Shown piece by piece: positions 53,144-61,012 of a stretch of 64,000 bases of DNA. The stretch is from Dyadobacter luteus. GTDB taxonomy: Bacteria > Bacteroidota > Bacteroidia > Cytophagales > Spirosomataceae. The notes below the pieces were generated by a model. That model searched no databases, was not told the DNA's origin, and worked only from the letters and a program-made list of their open reading frames with translations. The stretch covers positions 1 through 64,000 of the forward strand of contig NZ_QNUL01000013.1 of the NCBI RefSeq assembly GCF_003383615.1, given 5' to 3'. The translations under genes and the position numbers were made by a program. The stretch's first letter is position 1. Every line of letters begins with the position of its first letter.

Positions 53144-53239
53144 GGTTTTGATAGCTTAATTTGTAATAGTTTTAAGTAGCTAATCTTAGCAATTACAAGT
53201 AAGGGTAGAACGTTGGGAAAATTAAATGGCTTGAAGCCT

Positions 53240-54451
53240 ATGTTGAAAAAAGTGCAGCCGAAAGTGTGGGTGGCGATCATTGCCGTTTTAGTGATTTTTA
53301 TAATATCCTGGGGACTGATCAGAAGGGGACATAGCAAAGAAGAAGTTGAGGAAATCAGCAAAGCTGTTGCGGCCAAACTGGATCCCGAAGTAATTAAAAA
53401 TCCGGATGCTGAAACAGCTAAGAAAATAGCTGAGATTACTGATATCTTCAGAAAGAAAAGAAACGCCGGTTTTAACGGAAATGTCCTTATTGTTCAGAAA
53501 GGCAAAATCCTGTATCAGAATTCCTTTGGTTATGGGCATATCAAGCAAAAGGATACCCTCAACAGTCACTCCAGGTTTCAGCTGGCTTCCCTGTCGAAGC
53601 CTTTTACAGCGGTTGCAATTCTTAAACTGATTCAGGAAGGAAGAGTCAGTCTGGATGATTCTGTGCAGCGGTTTTTTCCCGAGTTTCCATATCACGGTGT
53701 GAAGGTAGATATGCTACTCAGTCACAGAAGCGGACTGCCCAACTATATTTATTCTTTCCCGGACAGTGTAAGGCACGGAAAAAAATATCCTTCCAATCTG
53801 GAAGTAATCGATTGGTACGGAAAAGTGGTGCCCACTCCGACACCGTATAACAGACCAGGCAGGTCATTTAACTATTGCAATACCAACTATTGTGTACTGG
53901 CCGGAATTGTAGAAAAAGTAACAGGAGCACCTTTTGGTGAGTATCTTTTTAACCAGGTGTTTGCTCCTTTGGGAATGCTGGAAACTTTCCTTGTTACGGA
54001 CACAACTGCTGCAGCTGTGAAAAACCGTACAGTAGGACATCAGTATGGACGGCAGCTCGAAAAGGATTATTACGATGATGTAGTCGGTGATAAAGGATTG
54101 TATTCTACTACGGCAGATATATATCGTTTTTACAATGGCCTGACCAAAGGATTACTATTGGATAAAAAACTATTGGACGAAGCCTTTAAGCCCAGAAGTT
54201 TTGAAAGAGCGGGCATACGCAATTATGGTTACGGCTTCCGTATGCATACGAAAGAAGATAATACTGCTCAGTTCATTTATCATGGTGGCTGGTGGAAAGG
54301 ATATAATACCATGCTATGGGTTTCTCCCGAAGACGACGCAGTAATTATCGTACTTGGAAACACCTATAACCGGTCGACGTACGATCTGAAAGAAATATTA
54401 AAAGTCATTCACGGTAACGACAAAGCCGTGGAAGTGGAAAGTGAAATTTAG
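53240..54451 (+). CDS. Serine hydrolase (class C beta-lactamase/PBP-like)
   Basis: A 403-aa protein with one N-terminal membrane helix (VWVAIIAVLVIFIISWGLI), facing the periplasm. The class C-type triad is visible: SxxK in LASLSKPFTAV, YxN in YCNTNYC, and HxG in YHGGWWKG for the KTG box. Relatives are D-Ala-D-Ala peptidases, esterases and beta-lactamases, so activity is open. An in-frame TTG at 53213 precedes the ATG at 53240. It lies just before nuoL and is distinct from the C-terminal domain of the GH3 fusion. Confidence 0.88.
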   Translation: MLKKVQPKVWVAIIAVLVIFIISWGLIRRGHSKEEVEEISKAVAAKLDPEVIKNPDAETAKKIAEITDIFRKKRNAGFNGNVLIVQKGKILYQNSFGYGHIKQKDTLNSHSRFQLASLSKPFTAVAILKLIQEGRVSLDDSVQRFFPEFPYHGVKVDMLLSHRSGLPNYIYSFPDSVRHGKKYPSNLEVIDWYGKVVPTPTPYNRPGRSFNYCNTNYCVLAGIVEKVTGAPFGEYLFNQVFAPLGMLETFLVTDTTAAAVKNRTVGHQYGRQLEKDYYDDVVGDKGLYSTTADIYRFYNGLTKGLLLDKKLLDEAFKPRSFERAGIRNYGYGFRMHTKEDNTAQFIYHGGWWKGYNTMLWVSPEDDAVIIVLGNTYNRSTYDLKEILKVIHGNDKAVEVESEI

Positions 54452-54508
54452 CCGAGTTTGAATTCGGTTACGAATTCAGGATATTTGCCTATTAACGAAT
54501 TTTGACCC

Positions 54509-56458
54509 ATGCCCGAATCTGCGTATACTTTACCTGCTCTCTTACTCCTGGGATTACCGTTTCTGGCATTTTTTGCTCTTTGGCTGGGAGGAAGAGGCCT
54601 GAATAAAGTGGCAGGTTTTGCAGGTGCGGCGCTTACGGCGACAGGTTTTACAGTAGCGATGCTATATGCCCAACCTGACGTGTTGCATACAGTCCGGTTT
54701 GAATGGATGGTGATAGGATCTTTCCCGGTTGAACTCTCTCTTCGTTTCGACAGACTCACCTGCATTATGCTGGCAGTCGTTCATTTTGTAGCATTCCTGG
54801 TACAGCTCTATTCTGTATCCTATCTGCATCATGAGAAAAACCTGCACCGTTACTTCGCTTTCATTCAGTTATTCCTTTTTTCAATGATCGGAATTATACT
54901 ATCCGGCAACCTGCTGGTGATGTATATATTCTGGGAATTGGTTGGGCTTTGCTCTTATCTTCTGATCGGCTTCTGGTATCAGAAACCTCGTCCGGTTTGG
55001 GCTGCACAAAAAGCCTTTGTACTGAACCGTATTGGTGATGCAGCCTTCCTGACAGGTATTTTAATGCTGTTTTACTATATTGGTTCTACCGACTTTGAGG
55101 TGCTTTCTATTTCTATTGACACCCTTCAGCCTGGAATTGTCACAGCTATCGGTTTATGTTTGTTCGGTGGATGTGTAGGGAAATCAGCGCAATTCCCTTT
55201 GTCGGGCTGGTTACCCGATGCTATGGAAGGACCCACTCCGGTTTCGGCACTAATTCACGCTGCAACTATGGTGGCGGCAGGTATTTTCCTTTTAGCAAGA
55301 ATTTCGTTTTTACTTACACCTGATGCAAAGTTTGTCATTGTTTGTATTGGCATGATCACCATGCTGATCGGAGCAGTGAAAGCTACCAGTGTATGGGATA
55401 TCAAAAGGGTGCTGGCCTATTCTACCATGTCACAATTGGGACTGATGGTGATGGCCGTAGGACTGGGAAGCTGGCAAACTGCCTTTTTCCATCTCACCAC
55501 ACATGCCTTTTTCAAAGCAGGGCTTTTCCTTTCTGCAGGCTCTGTGATACATGCGGTAACGCCATCGCAGGAAGATGCAGACTTCGATCCTCAGGATATG
55601 CGTAATATGGGAGGCCTGCGTAAAGCATTGCCAATTACATTCATTTGTTTTTTGATTTGTTCCTCAGCATTGGCTGGTTTACCATTCTTTTCAGGTTTCC
55701 TTTCCAAAGATGCTATCATCACCGAAGGATTCGTATGGGCCTCCGGGTTTGGCACTTTAGGCTACATATTCCCGATCGTAATCATGTTCTCGGCCGGACT
55801 TACCGCTTTCTATATGACTCGTCAGCTTTGGCTGGTTTTCTTCGGAGAAAAGAGATACCACGCTTCAGCTCATGTGCATCCGCACGAATCGCCTGCAATC
55901 ATGTATGTACCTATGCTGCTGCTGTCACTGTTTTCAGTATTTGTCTGGTTCTCCCTGAATCCCTTTGATGCGACAACAGGCTGGTTCATGTCATTTCTGG
56001 GTGTGGAGCATCCTGCTCACATCGGCTGGGTACCTGTAGCCGCTACGGCAGTGACAATTGTATCGATAGCACTTGCTTTGAAGGAGACCAAGGCTGAAAA
56101 TCCATTTCGGGTTTTGTCAAAAGAAGCTGAAAAACCTGGCTTCTCGTTGCTTCGGCAATATTCCAACGACTTCTATTTCCTGGCTCCGTTCTCATATATC
56201 GCAGACATGTCAGGAAAAATTGAAAAATATTTTGTCAACGCTTTTGTCGACGCTTTTGCCAAATGGAACGTAGTGCTGGCACATTTGCTTGGTTGGGGAG
56301 ATAAGAATATTGTGGATGGCGGCATCAAACTTACCGTATTTTCGATCCGCTCAGCCGGACAGTCAGTACGTAGTTTACAGAATGGCAAAATTCAGTCCTA
56401 TTTTGTAGTAACCATCACCGGAGTACTTTTGCTGATTCTGTGGCTGGTGAATTTTTGA
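54509..56458 (+). CDS. nuoL: NADH-quinone oxidoreductase subunit L
   Basis: The largest antiporter-like membrane subunit of complex I, 649 aa. It has about 16 helices, including the long lateral-helix region at the C-terminus. Signatures: YLHHEKNLHRYFAFIQLFLFSMIGIILSGNLLVMYIFWELVGLCSYLLIGFW (with the Glu of TM5), FVLNRIGDAAFLTG, GKSAQFPLSGWLPDAMEGPTPVSALIHAATMVAAG and LAYSTMSQLGLM. Start ATG 54509. It precedes nuoM by 78 bases in one operon. Upstream nuo genes A-K are absent from the window, and nuoN is 52 kb away. Confidence 0.96.
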   Translation: MPESAYTLPALLLLGLPFLAFFALWLGGRGLNKVAGFAGAALTATGFTVAMLYAQPDVLHTVRFEWMVIGSFPVELSLRFDRLTCIMLAVVHFVAFLVQLYSVSYLHHEKNLHRYFAFIQLFLFSMIGIILSGNLLVMYIFWELVGLCSYLLIGFWYQKPRPVWAAQKAFVLNRIGDAAFLTGILMLFYYIGSTDFEVLSISIDTLQPGIVTAIGLCLFGGCVGKSAQFPLSGWLPDAMEGPTPVSALIHAATMVAAGIFLLARISFLLTPDAKFVIVCIGMITMLIGAVKATSVWDIKRVLAYSTMSQLGLMVMAVGLGSWQTAFFHLTTHAFFKAGLFLSAGSVIHAVTPSQEDADFDPQDMRNMGGLRKALPITFICFLICSSALAGLPFFSGFLSKDAIITEGFVWASGFGTLGYIFPIVIMFSAGLTAFYMTRQLWLVFFGEKRYHASAHVHPHESPAIMYVPMLLLSLFSVFVWFSLNPFDATTGWFMSFLGVEHPAHIGWVPVAATAVTIVSIALALKETKAENPFRVLSKEAEKPGFSLLRQYSNDFYFLAPFSYIADMSGKIEKYFVNAFVDAFAKWNVVLAHLLGWGDKNIVDGGIKLTVFSIRSAGQSVRSLQNGKIQSYFVVTITGVLLLILWLVNF

Positions 56459-56536
56459 AAAGAATAATTTTAGGTTTAACATTTAAAACCGGCAACCTAT
56501 CCGCCTTGTAAAGCGAACCATTGCCCAACGCTGATA

Positions 56537-58207
56537 ATGATCGATCATATATTAACGCTACTGATTGCTATTCCATTTCTTGGTGCCATTGCTGTTGCGG
56601 CTTTTCCCGACAACCAGACAGGCACTCCAAGGCTCATCGCACTGGTTACCCTGAGCCTGGAAATTCTGGCTACAGTTGCGATGTTTGCACTTTTCGTTCA
56701 GGATCAGCCTGGCTTTCAGCTATCTGAAAAAGTAGACTGGATTACCCTGCCGATAGGTTCACTGGGTATCGTATCAATTGATTATGCCATAGCTGTAGAT
56801 GGTATCAGCTTTCCGCTTATTTTACTCGCTGTAGTGGTATTGTTCGTAGGACTGATCAGTTCATGGAATATCCAAAAGCGAACTAAAGCCTATTTCTCTC
56901 TTTACCTTCTGCTTACAGGTAGCATCATAGGCTGTTTCCTCGCGCAGGATTTCTTCCTGTTCTATCTGTTTTTTGAATTCATGCTGCTTCCGATGTATTT
57001 TCTCATCGGCTTGTGGGGTGGTCCGAGACGGGAATATGCGGCATTGAAATTTTTCATATATACATTCTTCGGTTCTCTGCTGATCCTGATCGCCATGATC
57101 GCCTTGTATCTTTCAGCCATAGATCCGGTAGAAACAGCACGTGCCATCGGATTGCTACAGCTGGAAGATTTGCCCGCTCAGGACATTATCCTTCAGGTAC
57201 AGCAGTGGATGGCTGACGGACGAATTGCACCGGAGCAATTGGTTCATACTTTCCGCTTCGAATACCTGGCTGATACAGGCAACTATATTCCAGGTTCATT
57301 GCTGAATGCGCTTTCAGGATTCTATATTCTGGATATACCGGTTCGTCTGCTTGCTTTCTGGTTCTTGTTTATTGGATTTGCAGTAAAATTACCGGTCGTT
57401 CCGGTTCATACATGGCTGCCCGACGCACACGTAGAGGCACCCACACCACTTTCGGTAGTGCTTGCAGGTATTTTGCTTAAAATAGGTGGTTATGGATTTA
57501 TCCGAATTGTGGATGGATTTTTCCCTTTTGAAGCACAATACAGTACGGTACCGCTCGCTATATTAGGAATGATATCCATTGTCTACGGAGGATTCAACGC
57601 TTTGGGACAAAGTGATCTGAAAAAGATGATTGCCTATTCCTCCGTCTCCCACATGGGTTTCGTACTGCTGGGAATTGCTGCGTTTACAGCCGAGGGTATC
57701 AATGGCGCCATCTATCAAATGGTAAGTCACGGTGTTTTATCTGCTATGCTTTTCCTTTTGGCCGGAGTGGTTTACGACCGTACGCACGACAGGATGATCA
57801 ACCATTACCGCGGGCTTATTACTGTAATGCCCCGATATACGATTCTGACAGGTATCGCATTCTTCGCATCTCTGGGACTTCCCGGTTTCTCAGGTTTCGT
57901 AGGCGAATTGTTTACACTGATGGGGGCTTTCCAGTCCGATAATATGCATGTATTGATTCCGGCTCTGTCAACCTTAGGAATTGTACTGGCAGCCGCTTAT
58001 TTCTTATGGACTTATCAGCGCATGTTCTTCGGTTCTTTTTGGTATAAAGATGAAAGTCAGAGCCATTTGTTAACCGATCTGAACACAAGAGAAATAAGTC
58101 TTTTACTTCCGCTGGCATTCCTCGCGTTGCTATTAGGAATTCTGCCAGGACTTCTGTTTGACATTACCGGACCTACTGTGGAGGCCTGGATTGAAGGCCT
58201 GAAGTAA
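56537..58207 (+). CDS. nuoM: NADH-quinone oxidoreductase subunit M
   Basis: A 556-aa proton-channel subunit of complex I. About 14 helices. Signatures: YLLLTGSIIGCFLAQDFFLFYLFFEFMLLPMYFLIGLWGGPRREYAALKFFIYTFFGS (Glu of TM5), GFAVKLPVVPVHTWLPDAHVEAPTPLSVVLAGILLKIGGYGFIRI and KKMIAYSSVSHMGFVLLGI. The stretch at 180-245 between helices is longer than in E. coli NuoM and is rich in Gln and Asp. It is last in the nuoLM operon and followed by a strong terminator. Confidence 0.96.
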   Translation: MIDHILTLLIAIPFLGAIAVAAFPDNQTGTPRLIALVTLSLEILATVAMFALFVQDQPGFQLSEKVDWITLPIGSLGIVSIDYAIAVDGISFPLILLAVVVLFVGLISSWNIQKRTKAYFSLYLLLTGSIIGCFLAQDFFLFYLFFEFMLLPMYFLIGLWGGPRREYAALKFFIYTFFGSLLILIAMIALYLSAIDPVETARAIGLLQLEDLPAQDIILQVQQWMADGRIAPEQLVHTFRFEYLADTGNYIPGSLLNALSGFYILDIPVRLLAFWFLFIGFAVKLPVVPVHTWLPDAHVEAPTPLSVVLAGILLKIGGYGFIRIVDGFFPFEAQYSTVPLAILGMISIVYGGFNALGQSDLKKMIAYSSVSHMGFVLLGIAAFTAEGINGAIYQMVSHGVLSAMLFLLAGVVYDRTHDRMINHYRGLITVMPRYTILTGIAFFASLGLPGFSGFVGELFTLMGAFQSDNMHVLIPALSTLGIVLAAAYFLWTYQRMFFGSFWYKDESQSHLLTDLNTREISLLLPLAFLALLLGILPGLLFDITGPTVEAWIEGLK

Positions 58208-58223
58208 GATCAAATCTACCGGA

Positions 58224-58269
58224 TATACCAAAAGAGGTATCGTTGCGTAACGATACCTCTTTTGGTATA
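58224..58269. terminator. Bidirectional terminator after nuoM
   Basis: A 21-bp perfect stem (arms beginning TATACCAAAAGAGG and ending CCTCTTTTGGTATA) with a 4-base loop. T-rich on both strands. It separates nuoM from the convergent small lipoprotein gene. Confidence 0.85.
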
Positions 58270-58286
58270 AACAGGAATATAATTCT

Positions 58287-58691
58287 TTATTTACCAAACC
58301 ACTGATCAAAACTAAAACGTCCCTTTTTCACAAGCGCTTCCAGTTTTTGTTGCTGTTCGTTGGTCAGCACCTCCAGCATATCCTGCCGCTTTTGTGACGC
58401 CAGAGCTTTATGATCACGTCGTTTGGAATTCTCCTTACGGGCAAGCCGCCTGTCCAGACGCGCATATCGTTTATCAATCTTTTTCAACTGTTTTTCCTGA
58501 CGCTTAGAAAGATTCAATTCGTCTCTGAACTTCGTAAGGTTCTTTTCAAGTCTTTTGTTATTCAGCCGTTGGTTGGCTACCGGTTCTTCGTAACGCTCCG
58601 AATCGTCCCGGGAAGATGCGTTATTGGATGTGGCACAGCCTGATACCCAAAGTCCTGAGATAATCAGAGACAGCATCAAAATCTTTTTCAT
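58287..58691 (-). CDS. Small charged lipoprotein (Spy/CpxP-like helical)
   Basis: A 134-aa lipoprotein. From the ATG at 58691 the signal is 1-18, with lipobox VSGC placing the lipid on Cys19. The mature chain is almost all charged helix, with Lys/Arg/Glu/Asp heptads (LNLSKRQEKQLKKIDKRYARLDRRLARKENSKR) and LTNEQQQKLEALVKKG, as in Spy/CpxP-type periplasmic chaperones (LTxxQ motif). The frame extends upstream to 58790, but that would bury the signal. It converges on nuoM. A role in envelope stress is inferred only. Confidence 0.8.
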   Translation of the reverse strand: MKKILMLSLIISGLWVSGCATSNNASSRDDSERYEEPVANQRLNNKRLEKNLTKFRDELNLSKRQEKQLKKIDKRYARLDRRLARKENSKRRDHKALASQKRQDMLEVLTNEQQQKLEALVKKGRFSFDQWFGK

Positions 58692-58905
58692 GGGTGACAA
58701 ATGTTTTGGGTGAGTTAATTCGAGGCTAATAACGACAGCAGTCAGAATTAGTATATATCCGCCCCAAAAACATGCCTCTTGAATTTTCACTTAAAAACAG
58801 AAATATATGTTTATTCAAATAAATGTAATTTTGCCGCAGGTGCCGAATAGTATTTCTATAAAACTTTCCGGTACTTGTATAACCTGATTATTTTACAAAT
58901 CACCG

Positions 58906-58937
58906 TTTGCCCCAAATTTTATTTCCCTATACCTTTA
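58906..58937 (+). promoter_or_regulatory. Candidate promoter of the HGSNAT-like acyltransferase gene
   Basis: TTTG at 58906-58909, a 20-base spacer, then TACCTTTA at 58930-58937, one base off TAnnTTTG. The transcript would begin just before ATG 58947, so it would be close to leaderless. Confidence 0.4.
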
Positions 58938-58946
58938 TCATTTACA

Positions 58947-60062
58947 ATGAAAGAAAAATCTGCTTCGCACAGGCTCCTATCTCTGGATACGCTCCGTGGT
59001 TTCGACATGTTCTGGATTGCCGGAGGCGAAGAAATATTTGCAGTATTTGCCAAAGTAACGGGCTGGTCATGGGCTATTTTCCTGGCACAGCAATTCACCC
59101 ACCCCGACTGGCATGGTTTCCGGGTTTATGATCTCATTTTTCCTACCTTTTTATTCATGGCTGGCGTATCCACGCCCTTCTCACTGGGAAGTCGTCTCGA
59201 AAAAGGAGTTCCACCCTCAGAACTGATCCGTAAGGTCATTCAGAGAGGTATTATTCTGGTACTGCTGGGCATCATTTACAATAACGGGATTTTCCATACA
59301 GAATGGGCCAATATGCGTTATCCGAGTGTGCTTGCACGTATAGGTCTGGCAGGGATGTTTGCCCAGATCATTTATCTGTATACCAATAAAAAGGCACGCT
59401 GGATATGGTTTGGAGGTTTACTGATCGGTTACTATGCATTTATGGTATGGTTTCCGGTACCGGGCTGCGGTGCAGGTTTGCTTACAATGGAATGTAATCC
59501 GGCCAGCTACTTCGACAGACTTTTGATCCCGGGACATCTGCACAAAACCATTCATGATCCGGAAGGATTGGTATCGACCATTCCCGCAATCGCAACGGGA
59601 CTAATGGGAATTTTTGCCGGAGAATTGCTACGTACCAGCGAGGAGAAAATTTCTGCTAATAATAAAGTAATCTACCTCACCTTTGCGGGAGTGATCAGCT
59701 TATTGCTCTGCCTGGTGTGGGATGTATTCTTTCCGATTAATAAAAACTTATGGACCAGCTCCTTCGTATTGTGTGCAGGAGGATTCAGTACATTGTTGCT
59801 TGCCTTGTTTTATTGGGTGATTGACGTACTGCAGTTCCGAAAATGGACCTTCTTTTTCGTAGTGATCGGAATGAACTCTATTGTGATTTACATGATAGGC
59901 GACTACATTAATTTCGGATACACTGCCCACGCATTGTTCGGAGGGATATTACATTTGTTCCCTGAGCCTGTTGCTGCCGTGGGAGAAGTCATTACATTTA
60001 TCGGAGTCCAATGGGCATTTATGTACCTTCTATACAGAAATAAGTTATTTTTGAAAGTTTAA
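58947..60062 (+). CDS. HGSNAT-like (DUF5009/DUF1624-type) membrane acyltransferase
   Basis: A 371-aa membrane protein with about ten helices. The N-terminus has RLLSLDTLRGFDMFWIAGGEE, the family's LxxxRGxxM motif with the conserved Asp. FRVYDLIFPTFLFMAGVS, PSVLARIGLAGMFAQIIYLY and LVSTIPAIATGLMGIFAGELLR follow, as in heparan-alpha-glucosaminide N-acetyltransferase, which moves acetyl groups from acetyl-CoA across the membrane to glucosamine. A bacterial role in acetylating envelope sugars or glycan products is likely but not shown. The ATG at 58947 is chosen; the frame starts at 58875 with a non-ATG codon. Confidence 0.85.
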   Translation: MKEKSASHRLLSLDTLRGFDMFWIAGGEEIFAVFAKVTGWSWAIFLAQQFTHPDWHGFRVYDLIFPTFLFMAGVSTPFSLGSRLEKGVPPSELIRKVIQRGIILVLLGIIYNNGIFHTEWANMRYPSVLARIGLAGMFAQIIYLYTNKKARWIWFGGLLIGYYAFMVWFPVPGCGAGLLTMECNPASYFDRLLIPGHLHKTIHDPEGLVSTIPAIATGLMGIFAGELLRTSEEKISANNKVIYLTFAGVISLLLCLVWDVFFPINKNLWTSSFVLCAGGFSTLLLALFYWVIDVLQFRKWTFFFVVIGMNSIVIYMIGDYINFGYTAHALFGGILHLFPEPVAAVGEVITFIGVQWAFMYLLYRNKLFLKV

Positions 60063-60117
60063 GGGTAACAGTGATGGTTATGCTGTTGCCTCAACACAGA
60101 ATCAATCTACTTGCTTC

Positions 60118-60831
60118 ATGTCTATTCAGGTTACAAACCTTTCAAAAATATACGGCGCACAACGTGCCATTGATAACATTTCCTTCGACCTGAAACCGGG
60201 GGAAATCGTTGGTTTCCTTGGTCCCAACGGGGCGGGGAAATCAACGACTATGAAAATCCTGACCGGATATCTGCAGCCCACTTCAGGCAACGCCTCCGTA
60301 TCTGGTTTCGATGTGCTCACCCAACCTATGCCTGCCAGAAGGGCAATTGGTTACCTGCCTGAGCACAATCCACTGTACCTGGATATGTATGTAAAAGAGT
60401 TTCTGCAGTTTTCCGGAAAGCTTTACGGTATTAGTGGAGCTACTTTAAAAACACGGATTAGCGAGGTAATCTCCATGTGCGGACTGGAAGTGGAGCAACA
60501 TAAAAAAATAGGACAACTTTCGAAAGGTTACCGGCAGCGCGTCGGCCTTGCCCAATCATTTCTTCACGATCCTGAAGTACTGATCCTTGATGAGCCTACT
60601 ACGGGTCTTGATCCCAATCAGATACTGGAGATACGTGAACTTATTCGTACAGCCGGCAGCAATAAGACCGTACTCTTTTCTACGCATATTATGCAGGAAG
60701 TGGAAGCGCTGTGCGACAGGGTGATTATCATCAACAAAGGAAAAGTTGTGAGTGATAGTTCGTTGGATACCTTGCGCCAATCGGGTGAATCTCTGGAAGC
60801 TATTTTCAGAAAACTCACTGGCAACCAGTAA
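60118..60831 (+). CDS. gldA: ABC transporter ATP-binding protein, GldA-like
   Basis: A 237-aa ATPase that would drive an ABC exporter. Walker A GPNGAGKST (35-43), Q-loop near YLPEHNPLYLDMY, signature LSKGYRQR, Walker B VLILDEPTTGLD, and the switch His in FSTHIMQE. The wording YLPEHNPLYLD...KKIGQLSKGYRQRVGLAQ is close to GldA of the Bacteroidota gliding-associated GldAFG system. No GldF or GldG permease gene follows here, so the gldA call is by sequence only. The start is ATG 60118; it ends 181 bases before the GH3 fusion. Confidence 0.8.
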   Translation: MSIQVTNLSKIYGAQRAIDNISFDLKPGEIVGFLGPNGAGKSTTMKILTGYLQPTSGNASVSGFDVLTQPMPARRAIGYLPEHNPLYLDMYVKEFLQFSGKLYGISGATLKTRISEVISMCGLEVEQHKKIGQLSKGYRQRVGLAQSFLHDPEVLILDEPTTGLDPNQILEIRELIRTAGSNKTVLFSTHIMQEVEALCDRVIIINKGKVVSDSSLDTLRQSGESLEAIFRKLTGNQ

Positions 60832-61012
60832 CCTTTTATCTCTTTTTACGTATTAACAGCCATTAACAATTATTTATTAGAATTGCCTTAAAACAAAAAA
60901 TAGTTGCATTTATTTGACACGATTCTTGTTATTATTGTAATGATTGGTACCTCCCGCAGGAAATGTTAATAGTAATGGATGTTGTGACCTCGTTAAAGTC
61001 AGTGTTATAATT

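Noticed and set aside
53213-54451. Calling the serine hydrolase near nuoL a class C beta-lactamase
   Set aside because: The SxxK, YxN and HxG motifs are shared with esterases and peptidases; nothing specific to AmpC is visible.
60118-60831. A complete GldAFG gliding transporter
   Set aside because: Only the ATPase is here; no GldF or GldG gene follows, so only the ATPase can be named.
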